Source of the DNA: an uncultured Bacteroidales bacterium
Lineage (GTDB): Bacteria > Bacteroidota > Bacteroidia > Bacteroidales > UBA932
Assembly: GCA_946530505.1 (NCBI GenBank)
Contig: CAMNAD010000029.1
Coordinates: forward strand, 1 to 13,771
Direction: 5' to 3'
DNA: 13,771 bases
The notes beneath the pieces were generated by a model. The model did no database searches. It was not told the origin of the DNA and saw only the letters and a program-made list of their open reading frames with translations. Below are positions 6,668 through 13,381 of this stretch, one piece after another (position 1 is the stretch's first letter; each line of letters opens with the position of its first letter). The translations under genes were made by a program, and so were the position numbers.

Positions 6668-6850
6668 CTACTGAGCGTCCTTTACTACAATCTGACGGCC
6701 ACGATAGTAACCGCATTCAGGACATACCCTGTGATACATTACGGTAGCACCGCAATTAGGGCAGGTTGCAAGGGTAGGAACAGGAGCGAAATCGTGGGTA
6801 CGACGCTTGTCCCTGCGCTGCTTTGAAAGTTTGTGTTTCGGATGTGCCAT
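6668..6850 (-). CDS. rpmF: 50S ribosomal protein L32
   Basis: Large-subunit ribosomal protein of 60 residues, the normal length. It starts MAHPKHKLSKQRRDKRRTHD, the hallmark L32 N-terminus. It keeps the zinc-ribbon cysteines as two pairs: Cys30 and Cys33 (CPNC), Cys43 and Cys46 (CPEC). It is therefore the zinc-binding form rather than the cysteine-free paralogue that some bacteria use under zinc limitation. It lies 21 bp downstream of the DUF177 gene, the usual partner of rpmF in bacteria. fabH or plsX, which often follow rpmF, is absent here; a tRNA gene follows instead. Confidence 0.98.
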   Translation of the reverse strand: MAHPKHKLSKQRRDKRRTHDFAPVPTLATCPNCGATVMYHRVCPECGYYRGRQIVVKDAQ

Positions 6851-6871
6851 GGTACTTTATATTATTTATTG

Positions 6872-7408
6872 TTATTTCAAAATGTCCTTCAGCGCCGCAA
6901 ACGGACTCCCCGCAGAGGGTGCCTCGCCCGCGGATTCTTCCGTGCTCAGATACTTCAGTGCCTCGGGATTGCATCCCCCTTCGGGGTGCACCCTCCGCAT
7001 CGGCAGCGAAATGCAGGCGTAATCGTAGACGAACTGCGACAGGTCGAGCTCCTGGGAGCCGTCGGGAATCATCACGATTTCCCTGTCGCCTGCATCAGCC
7101 GTCTCTGCACTCCCGCCGAACTTGACACTCAGCTTGAACCCCGTATCCACAGGCAGTTCCAATTCCTCGAGACATCTGTCGCAAAGAACCGTCACCTTGC
7201 CCACGATGGTGCCGTCCACACCGAAAAATCTCATCGACTTTTCTACGTGAACCGTCACCTCGAGATCCGCTGCAAGAATCTCCGAGTTGCCGGAATTGCC
7301 AAAGAACGTTCCGTCAGCACGCCAGTCGAACCGGGTGCCGCCTTGTGCCAATCCACCAAGGGGTATAACAAAGGGTTGCAAAGGTACGAATTTTTTTTCT
7401 ATTATCAA
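6872..7408 (-). CDS. DUF177 (YceD-like) protein, ribosome-assembly associated, TTG start uncertain
   Basis: The YceD/DUF177 family sits next to rpmF in most bacteria and is linked to 23S rRNA maturation or accumulation. With the TTG at 7408 the protein has 178 residues. Conserved features are IPLGGL at 15-20, the LCDRCLEEL motif (Cys76, Cys79) and the C-terminal HPEGGCNPE (His141, Cys146). The start is a problem. A TGA stop lies in frame directly upstream of 7408, and no in-frame ATG occurs before residue 59, deep in the conserved domain. TTG at 7408 overlaps the typA stop (TTGA) and TTG at 7381 is the alternative. Both also lie in an apparent promoter (-33 and -7 boxes). The family call is firm; the exact N-terminus is not. 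Confidence 0.85.
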   Translation of the reverse strand: MIIEKKFVPLQPFVIPLGGLAQGGTRFDWRADGTFFGNSGNSEILAADLEVTVHVEKSMRFFGVDGTIVGKVTVLCDRCLEELELPVDTGFKLSVKFGGSAETADAGDREIVMIPDGSQELDLSQFVYDYACISLPMRRVHPEGGCNPEALKYLSTEESAGEAPSAGSPFAALKDILK

Positions 7409-7409
7409 T
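7379..7409 (-). promoter_or_regulatory. Bacteroidetes-type promoter for DUF177-rpmF-tRNA-Arg
   Basis: On the minus strand, ATTG at 7409-7406 is followed by exactly 19 nt and then TACCTTTG at 7386-7379, a perfect TAnnTTTG -7 box followed by CA. The same 19-nt spacing occurs in the ompA promoter. Transcription would start near 7374. The box pair lies at the typA/DUF177 junction and would let the ribosomal gene and the tRNA be expressed apart from typA. Confidence 0.7.
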
Positions 7410-9210
7410 CAGCGATATCACTATTTCTTTTGCGTGCAAGAGGATCGAGCAGAATCTTGCGTATGCGCATATGATGAGGGGTAACCTCCACAAGTTCATC
7501 TTCCTGGATATATTCCAGGGCTTCTTCGAGCGAAAACTTGATGGCGGGAGGCAGAAGTATCTTCTCGTCGGAACCGGCGGCACGCACGTTCGTAAGTTGC
7601 TTGGCCTTGCAGATATTTATGTTCAGGTCGCGCTCGCGGGTATGCTCACCCACTACCTGACCGGCATAAATCTCCTCGCCGGGCTCCACGAAGAAGCGGC
7701 CGCGGTCCAGCAGCTTGTTCATCGAGTAGGCCTTGGCCTCTCCCGTCTCGAGCGACACCAGCGAACCGTTGTTGCGGTGCTCTATCTCGCCCTTGTAAGG
7801 CTGATAATCCTTGAAGCGGTAGGCGACGATGGCCTCTCCCTGGGAAGCTGTCAGAAGGTTGCTGCGAAGGCCCATGAGGCCGCGGGTAGGGATCTCGAAC
7901 TCCAGCAGAGTCCGGTCTCCGCGGGGCTCCATGCGCAGCAGCGCACCCTTGCGGCGGGTGGATATCTCGATGGCGGCGCCCACGAACTCTTCCGGCACCT
8001 CGATCGACATCTCCTCTATAGGCTCGCAGCGCTGTCCGTTGATGGTCTTGTCCAGCACCTTCGGCTGACCTACCTGAAGCTCGAAGCCCTCGCGGCGCAT
8101 GGTCTCGATGAGCACCGAGAGATGCAGCACGCCGCGCCCGTACACCACGAAGGAATCCGCGCTCAGGCCCGGTTTCACACGCAGGGCGAGATTCTTCTCG
8201 AGTTCCTTCTCGAGGCGGTCCTTGATGTGGCGGGATGTCACGTATTTGCCGTCCTTGCCGAAGAAGGGAGAGTTGTTGATGGTGAAGAGCATGCTCATGG
8301 TAGGTTCGTCCACGGCGATGGGAGGAAGAGCCTCCGGATTTTCGAAGTCGGCGATGGTGTCTCCGATTTCGAATCCGTCGATACCCACTACAGCGCAGAT
8401 ATCGCCGCAGCCTACCTCGTCTATATTCGCCTTGCCAAGCCCCTCGAAGGTCATAAGCTGCTTGATCTTGTGCTTCTGTACTATGTCGTAGCGCTTGCAG
8501 AGGCTGATCTGTTCGCCTGTATGAAGGCTGCCGCGGGTGACCTTCCCCACAGCGATACGCCCCACGTAGGGAGAGTATTCGAGCGAGGAGATGAGCATCT
8601 GAGGAGTGCCTTCCACCACTGCAGGGGCGGGCACCTCTTCGAGGATGACATCGAGCAGAGGGGTGATGTCGTTGGTAGGCTTGCGCCAGTCGAGCGACAT
8701 CCAGCCCTGCTTGGCCGAGCCGTAGACCGTCTTGAAGTCCAGCTGTTCCTCGGTGGCGTCCAGGTTGAACATAAGGTCGAACACCTCTTCCTGCACCTCA
8801 TCCGGGCGGCAGTTGGGCTTGTCTACCTTGTTGATCACCACGATGGGTTTCTTTCCCATCTGGAGGGCCTTCTGGAGCACGAAACGCGTCTGCGGCATGC
8901 AGCCTTCGAAAGCGTCGACGAGCAGCAGCACGCCGTCCGCCATATTGAGCACACGCTCAACCTCACCGCCGAAGTCGCTGTGCCCGGGGGTGTCGATGAT
9001 GTTGATCTTGACATCCTTGTAGGTGACGGACACGTTCTTGGCGAGGATGGTGATGCCACGCTCACGCTCGAGATCGTTGTTGTCCAGAATGAGTTGCCCG
9101 AGATTCTCCGGCTGGCGCACAAGATTGGCCTGATAGATCATACGGTCTACAAGCGTTGTCTTGCCGTGGTCGACATGGGCGATGATTGCTATATTTCTGA
9201 TTTCCTGCAT
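7405..9210 (-). CDS. typA: Ribosome-associated translational GTPase TypA/BipA
   Basis: Translational GTPase of 601 residues, the normal length, which acts on the ribosome in assembly and stress or low-temperature growth. GTPase motifs are complete: G1 AHVDHGKT at 11-18 with the BipA-type His, G2 RGIT at 51-54, G3 DTPGH at 73-77, and G4 NKVD at 127-130. Domain II begins near 200; the EF-G-like domains follow, with GRGVLHLSVLIE at 358-369. The C-terminal domain specific to BipA shows AKQLTNVRAAGSDE at 536-549. This separates it from EF-G, EF4 and TetM. The ATG at 9210 directly precedes QEIRNIAIIAH, as in homologues. Its stop overlaps the possible TTG start of the DUF177 gene. A -7 box lies 27 nt upstream. 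Confidence 0.97.
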   Translation of the reverse strand: MQEIRNIAIIAHVDHGKTTLVDRMIYQANLVRQPENLGQLILDNNDLERERGITILAKNVSVTYKDVKINIIDTPGHSDFGGEVERVLNMADGVLLLVDAFEGCMPQTRFVLQKALQMGKKPIVVINKVDKPNCRPDEVQEEVFDLMFNLDATEEQLDFKTVYGSAKQGWMSLDWRKPTNDITPLLDVILEEVPAPAVVEGTPQMLISSLEYSPYVGRIAVGKVTRGSLHTGEQISLCKRYDIVQKHKIKQLMTFEGLGKANIDEVGCGDICAVVGIDGFEIGDTIADFENPEALPPIAVDEPTMSMLFTINNSPFFGKDGKYVTSRHIKDRLEKELEKNLALRVKPGLSADSFVVYGRGVLHLSVLIETMRREGFELQVGQPKVLDKTINGQRCEPIEEMSIEVPEEFVGAAIEISTRRKGALLRMEPRGDRTLLEFEIPTRGLMGLRSNLLTASQGEAIVAYRFKDYQPYKGEIEHRNNGSLVSLETGEAKAYSMNKLLDRGRFFVEPGEEIYAGQVVGEHTRERDLNINICKAKQLTNVRAAGSDEKILLPPAIKFSLEEALEYIQEDELVEVTPHHMRIRKILLDPLARKRNSDIAD

Positions 9211-9237
9211 ATTCTGCTGTAACTACTAAATAACCTG

Positions 9238-9245
9238 CAAATTTA
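9238..9245 (-). promoter_or_regulatory. Candidate -7 box for typA
   Basis: The minus strand reads TAAATTTG followed by CA, a perfect TAnnTTTG match. It would give a leader of about 22 nt before the ATG at 9210. No clear TTTG lies 19 nt upstream. The box is immediately downstream (in typA direction) of the palindrome array. Confidence 0.55.
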
Positions 9246-9271
9246 GTGTTTTTTTAGAATTCTCGCTGCAT

Positions 9272-9406
9272 CCCGTGCCCGATTTGTCGGTATTTGGGCA
9301 CGGGGAGCCGGTTTTCGGGGGTGCCGTGCCCATTTCGGGCACTTTTGGGCACGGGAAGCCGGTTTTCGGGGGTGCCGTGCCCATTTCGGGCGCTTTTGGG
9401 CACGGC
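9272..9406. repeat. Array of three palindromes with a 51-bp period upstream of typA
   Basis: The intergenic stretch 9211-9518 has no credible gene. Within it, CCGTGCCC recurs at 9273, 9324 and 9375, and its complement GGGCACGG at 9296, 9347 and 9398, each exactly 51 bp apart. Each pair forms a hairpin with a 15-nt loop; the first and third have 9-bp arms. In the second unit the loop also allows an alternative hairpin, GTGCCC-ATTTC-GGGCAC. The palindromes are separated by an almost identical spacer of about 20 bp (gccggttttcgggggtg core). The spacers are alike, so this is not a CRISPR array; it resembles a REP/BIME-like element. Its function is unknown. Confidence 0.85.
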
Positions 9407-9443
9407 GACAAACTGACTTCTGCCAGCCGCGAAACGAAACAAT

Positions 9444-9495
9444 CCCCCTGGAAGGGGGCTGGATAGCAAAGCGGGCCGCCGTGAGGCGACCCGCT
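9444..9495 (-). terminator. Putative ompA terminator, two hairpins
   Basis: On the minus strand an 11-bp hairpin (9495-9470, one G-U pair, loop TCAC) lies 24 nt after the ompA stop and is followed by TTTGC. A second hairpin, CCCCCT-TCC-AGGGGG at 9458-9444, follows and leads into ATTGTTTCGTTT. Neither has a long U run, so efficiency is uncertain. An ATTTTGC/GCAAAAT repeat directly after the stop codon could add a third stem. Confidence 0.6.
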
Positions 9496-9518
9496 GAAAT
9501 TATTTTGCGCCAGCAAAA

Positions 9519-10655
9519 TTACTGCTTCTCGATGATAACCGCACGGTTGAGTTCAGGAGTAGCGAACCTTTCGGTGCCGTCCCACTCTACAACGGTGATG
9601 TTCTCACGGCTTACGCCAAGCTCATCAACGAGGTTGTAAACAGTCTGTGCACGCTCCTTGCTGAGCTGCTCGTTACGCTTCTTGGAACCGGTGCCGGTAT
9701 CGGCGCTTCCGTTGAGGGTGAACTTAACGTTCTCGCCACGGGAGATGATGTTCTTGATAGCGTATTCAGCGTGTGCCTTCTCGGTGCTGGAGAGAGTGCT
9801 CTTGCCGATGGTGAAGTAAACAACGACGGGCTCATTGAAGAGATCGTCAACATTGCTGGTGTTAGCCTTCTTGGCCTCATCAACAAGCTGCTTAGCCTCA
9901 TCCTGTGCGTTCTTGGCAGCGGCGTTGGCATTAGCGATAGCCTTGTCAGCGTCAGCGGCAGCCTTCTTGGCAGCAGCCTCAGCAGCAGCGATAGCAGCAG
10001 CGGCAGCGGCAGCGGTAGTGCTTACGCGGGTCCAGTTGTTGCGACCAAGGTTGAGAGCGATACCTGCGATAGCATAAGGGAAGGTAACGAACTTGCCGAA
10101 GTTGCCGTAACGGGCACCGGGAGCGAGGTTTCCACCGAGCTCAACATTGAGGTCAATCTTGTCGGAGAGATGGAAGTTGTTCTGGAAACCAGCCTCAACA
10201 CCCCACTCGTGACCAGCCTGATCGTCGATAAGGTCACCAACACCACCGAGGAATACTACATCCCAAAGGCGGTTCTCTTTGTAACCTGCGAAGAGGTTGG
10301 AAAGATGAACGAGTCCGTCAACCTTTACATAGTTGAAAGCTTCTTTGCCGGCAGCACTCTTGCCAAGCTTGTTCTGGAGACCACGCCAGCTGAGACGGGC
10401 ACCAAACTCAGGAGTGAACCATTTGCCGAGATCAACCTGAATTGCGGGGAAAGCAACGACAAAACCTTCGTTTCCACCGATAACATCCCAAGTAGAGTTG
10501 ACGCCGACACCTACTCCGAGGGTCCAGTTGTCAAGGAACTTGTTGGTTTCATAGCCACCAAACTTAGTGTTTCCGTTCTCATCCTTGTTGGTTTCCTGTG
10601 CGAAAGCAGCAACACCGATAAGAAGGGCGGCAGCAATTGCGAAAAACTTTTTCAT
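9519..10655 (-). CDS. OmpA-family outer-membrane porin with peptidoglycan-binding domain
   Basis: Outer-membrane beta-barrel anchored to peptidoglycan, 378 residues. The signal peptide MKKFFAIAAALLIGVAAFAQ is probably cleaved near residue 20. The N-terminal barrel of alternating strands covers about 40-208 and ends with strands such as YAIAGIALNLG. A linker at 214-252 is almost pure Ala with Lys, Asp and Glu and should form a helix or coiled coil. The OmpA_C domain covers about 275-378; Asp319 in NGSADTG and Arg335 in LSKERAQ match the pair that binds diaminopimelate in other OmpA proteins. The ATG at 10655 gives a textbook signal peptide. A strong promoter and a leader of about 75 nt suggest high expression. 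It is a monocistronic unit downstream of the bat genes. Confidence 0.96.
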   Translation of the reverse strand: MKKFFAIAAALLIGVAAFAQETNKDENGNTKFGGYETNKFLDNWTLGVGVGVNSTWDVIGGNEGFVVAFPAIQVDLGKWFTPEFGARLSWRGLQNKLGKSAAGKEAFNYVKVDGLVHLSNLFAGYKENRLWDVVFLGGVGDLIDDQAGHEWGVEAGFQNNFHLSDKIDLNVELGGNLAPGARYGNFGKFVTFPYAIAGIALNLGRNNWTRVSTTAAAAAAAIAAAEAAAKKAAADADKAIANANAAAKNAQDEAKQLVDEAKKANTSNVDDLFNEPVVVYFTIGKSTLSSTEKAHAEYAIKNIISRGENVKFTLNGSADTGTGSKKRNEQLSKERAQTVYNLVDELGVSRENITVVEWDGTERFATPELNRAVIIEKQ

Positions 10656-10667
10656 ACTTTTTATTGA

Positions 10668-10681
10668 TTTAGTTAACTAAA
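10668..10681. promoter_or_regulatory. 14-bp perfect palindrome in the ompA leader
   Basis: TTTAGTTAACTAAA is a perfect palindrome 12 bp before the ompA ATG, inside the predicted 5' untranslated region. It could be a protein-binding site. As RNA it has no loop, so a hairpin would be short. The function is unknown. Confidence 0.4.
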
Positions 10682-10735
10682 ATTAAACTACAAACCAAAC
10701 ATTGCAGTCGCGCGCGTAAAGGCACAATTGCGCTG

Positions 10736-10766
10736 CAAATATAGAAAGAATTCGTCAAAAACCAAA
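10736..10766 (-). promoter_or_regulatory. Promoter of the ompA gene
   Basis: On the minus strand, TTTG at 10766-10763 is followed by exactly 19 nt and TATATTTG at 10743-10736, then CA. Both boxes fit the Bacteroidetes primary-sigma consensus perfectly. The start site would be near 10731, giving a leader of about 75 nt. The upstream box begins 21 nt after the batDE stop codon. Confidence 0.8.
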
Positions 10767-10787
10767 ACCATTAACAATTTATCAACA

Positions 10788-13379
10788 CTAAATCACTTCA
10801 ATTTCTTCTTTTTGCAACCATCCTTCCCTGCCGTCACTCAAGCGGATATCGCACCAATCGCCAACAGAGTCGAGCAATTCCACCGTCGTACCTTCGTGCA
10901 GGATGAAAAGGCTCTTTGTATCGGCCCCCGACGGAGAACTCTTCACGGAAACCACCGGGCGCATCACTACAGCGTCGTCGGCCCGATAATAATCCCTCCT
11001 CTGCCAAGCCGCGAATACCAGGGTGAGAATCAGCAGCAGGGCCGCCGCGATTCCGGCAAAGAATCCCCATTTGCGTGCACTCCCGCTAGAAAGGAGGAAG
11101 AGCAGGGCCATCCCGAGCATCAGACCGGCGAAGAACAGCGACAGCCACGCCCAGCTGTCCGAAGACAGGGCCCAGCACAGTCGCCGCATCCAGCTCAGCA
11201 GGAAAAACTCCGGCACAGAATCTATCTTGTCCTGTGTCAGAGACTTGGCGAATTCCAGATTATATCGCGCATCGGCATTGGAAGGATCCAGCTTCAGCGC
11301 ACGTGAATAATAGAGGATGGCCTCCGCCAGGCTGTTCTGCCTGAAGTAAGCATCCCCAAGGTTACAATAAAGCTCTGGAGCAGCCAGTCCGAGGCCCTCT
11401 ATGTCACTCCAGACCTGGACGGCATCAGTCCAGCGGCCGTCGGAATATGCGGCCACACCGGCATTCCAGAGGGAGTCCGGATATGCATCCGCCGCCTGCG
11501 AGCCAAAGGGCACGAGCATCAGAAGAAGGGCAAGTGCCGCCCCGCCGGCAGCTTTCCTGTTATTTTTTTTCATGGAAGAATCGATTGCGGATATCACCTC
11601 CACTGCGCTGTCGTAGTGGGAATTCATGGCCTCATGCCCGGCATCCGGTGCGTAGCGGGCATATTCGCACGCATCCAGCAGACCGGTAAAACCGGCGGTC
11701 AGGCTCTCAGGGACGCCCTCAGCGGCAAGACGCGAAGCGATATTCTCCTTGCTCATATCGCCCGCATCGAGGTTGAGCTTGTCCGAGATGAAGCCCAGCA
11801 AGGCCTTGTGAAGTTCCTCGTAGAAGGCGGTATAGAGATTCCTGTGGAGGAAATCCCCGGCCATGGCGAGGCGCCTGCGGGCCATCTTCGTGGCGGCGCG
11901 GTTGCGGCTTCCCGCAACATCCGCCTTGCGGGCGGCCTGCCTGCGGAGGAAGAACCAGAGCGCAGCGGCAGCCAGCAGCAGAAGAGCGGACAAGCCCCAG
12001 AACAGCGGCGAGAACACGAAGAATCTGCCTGCTCCGGAGAACGAAGGCAATTTGGTGGAAATGAAGCGTATATCACTTCCGAGATCCTTCACGTCGCGGC
12101 GGTTCTGCACCAACTGGCCGCCCGCCTGCGCATTGCCGTCAAGTTCAGCGCCGCGCGCCACCCAGAGATGCAGGGGGCCGGAGCTCAGAGTCACGTAGCG
12201 GCCCGCCGCAATGTCGTAGTAGCTGTACTCGACAGGTCCTATCTCGAATCCGCCGTGGCTGCGGGGGATGAACGGATACTCAAACACCCTGCTGCGGCCG
12301 GAATCGGAAGACTTTACATCGTATACCTCGAAATCCGGAGGGAAAGAAATCCTTGGCGCGTTGATGAGCGCGAGGTTGCCCGTTCCGGACACCGTCACCT
12401 TGAGCGAGGCGGCATCGTGTGTCTTGAGAGAATCCCTGGTGAGTTCGGCCTTCATCTCGAACTTGCCCACGCCACCCCCGAACGAAGCGGGAGCACCAGC
12501 AGGCAGGGGCGACACATGAAGGGTTACAGGCTGGGTGGTGATTCTCTTGCGGACCTGCCGGTAGCTGTCCTGGAAGAAACTGTCGAATATGCTTCCGGAT
12601 GATGACGACGAGGCCCTGACGTTCACCTGGCACACGAGTTCGGCGGGCTCTATCTCGAAATCTCCCGCCTTCTGCGGAATTAGGTTCCAGCTGCGGATGA
12701 CGGCGGTATTGAAGATCTCGCCGCCCACATTCTCGCGTTTGAACTCAATGTTCGAAGGAGTCTGGACCTCCTGGCTCCAGAAACCGTTGAATGAAGGGAA
12801 GCGGGCATCCTCGAAGCCTGCTATGTTCACCCTCTGGTAGAGTTTGAGAGTAGCGGTGACCCCCTCCCCTACTACCGCACGTGTCTTACTGACTATCAGG
12901 CGCATATAGAGGTCTTCCGAGGAAATGTTGCCTGCTGATGCGCCGCTCCTGCCCTGCTGGCTGCCGCTGCCGGAAGATGCCGCGCCGGATTTGGCGGCGC
13001 CTCCTGCCACCACCTCGATCGAGAAAGAGCGCGAACTCACCTTCTTCCCCTGTATGGTGGCCACTGCGCCGGGAAGGGAGAAGCTCCCCGCACGCGTGGG
13101 CATAAGCACGTATGTATAGGAATTTGTTACGCTCTTCGAGCGCTTGCCGTTGACAATGCTGATAGATGTGGACGTGCTCTTCTGCGGCCCCCATATCAGT
13201 TTGAATCCATCCCCCGGCGCCCATTCGAACTCGGAGGCGGAATGTTCTCCTTCAACGGAGAAAGTCACGTTGAACTGCTCGTCGGCGGCTACCAGGTTGG
13301 GAGCGTCGACACGTATGGACTGGGCCCGCAGGCCGATGGCCGCGAGCAAACATATACATATGGAAAGTAGTTTCTTCAT
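10788..13379 (-). CDS. BatD-BatE fusion protein (aerotolerance operon)
   Basis: One open frame of 863 residues joining two Bat proteins, which belong to the Bacteroides aerotolerance operon. I start it at the ATG at 13379, which gives a signal peptide MKKLLSICICLLAAIGLRAQ; a TTG nine bases upstream is less likely. BatD part: Ig-like periplasmic regions at about 20-125, 155-290 and 305-410, a Gly/Ser-rich linker at 126-150, a membrane span at 454-478, and a cytoplasmic region up to about 600. BatE part from Met603: a signal-like hydrophobic segment at 610-629, a TPR region at about 633-710 (ELYCNLGDAYFRQNSLAEAI, then DPSNADARYNLEFAK), two spans at about 743-763 and 772-792, and an SH3-like domain at 800-863 ending GREGWLQKEEIEVI. 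BatD and BatE are separate proteins in Bacteroides. The gene begins 2 bp after the batC stop. Confidence 0.92.
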   Translation of the reverse strand: MKKLLSICICLLAAIGLRAQSIRVDAPNLVAADEQFNVTFSVEGEHSASEFEWAPGDGFKLIWGPQKSTSTSISIVNGKRSKSVTNSYTYVLMPTRAGSFSLPGAVATIQGKKVSSRSFSIEVVAGGAAKSGAASSGSGSQQGRSGASAGNISSEDLYMRLIVSKTRAVVGEGVTATLKLYQRVNIAGFEDARFPSFNGFWSQEVQTPSNIEFKRENVGGEIFNTAVIRSWNLIPQKAGDFEIEPAELVCQVNVRASSSSSGSIFDSFFQDSYRQVRKRITTQPVTLHVSPLPAGAPASFGGGVGKFEMKAELTRDSLKTHDAASLKVTVSGTGNLALINAPRISFPPDFEVYDVKSSDSGRSRVFEYPFIPRSHGGFEIGPVEYSYYDIAAGRYVTLSSGPLHLWVARGAELDGNAQAGGQLVQNRRDVKDLGSDIRFISTKLPSFSGAGRFFVFSPLFWGLSALLLLAAAALWFFLRRQAARKADVAGSRNRAATKMARRRLAMAGDFLHRNLYTAFYEELHKALLGFISDKLNLDAGDMSKENIASRLAAEGVPESLTAGFTGLLDACEYARYAPDAGHEAMNSHYDSAVEVISAIDSSMKKNNRKAAGGAALALLLMLVPFGSQAADAYPDSLWNAGVAAYSDGRWTDAVQVWSDIEGLGLAAPELYCNLGDAYFRQNSLAEAILYYSRALKLDPSNADARYNLEFAKSLTQDKIDSVPEFFLLSWMRRLCWALSSDSWAWLSLFFAGLMLGMALLFLLSSGSARKWGFFAGIAAALLLILTLVFAAWQRRDYYRADDAVVMRPVVSVKSSPSGADTKSLFILHEGTTVELLDSVGDWCDIRLSDGREGWLQKEEIEVI

Positions 13380-13381
13380 TT

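Noticed and set aside
7471..9222. Long plus-strand open frame (583 codons) opposite typA
   Set aside because: typA is certain on the minus strand. The antisense translation is His/Leu/Val-rich without any domain, as expected from the complement of a GC-rich gene.
9272..9406. CRISPR array
   Set aside because: The sequences between palindromes are nearly identical rather than unique spacers, only three units exist and no cas gene is present.
9226..9516. Small minus-strand frame with a 17-residue repeat (PCPKVPEMGTAPPKTG type)
   Set aside because: It begins with TTG directly after the ompA stop and runs through the terminator hairpins and the typA promoter. The repeat follows from the 51-bp palindrome array, which stays open in several frames on both strands.
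9771..10667. Plus-strand open frame (298 codons) opposite ompA
   Set aside because: Ser/Val-rich shadow of the OmpA codons; OmpA is certain.
11616..12602. Plus-strand open frame (328 codons) opposite batDE
   Set aside because: Shadow of the BatD coding region; no domain and no start context.
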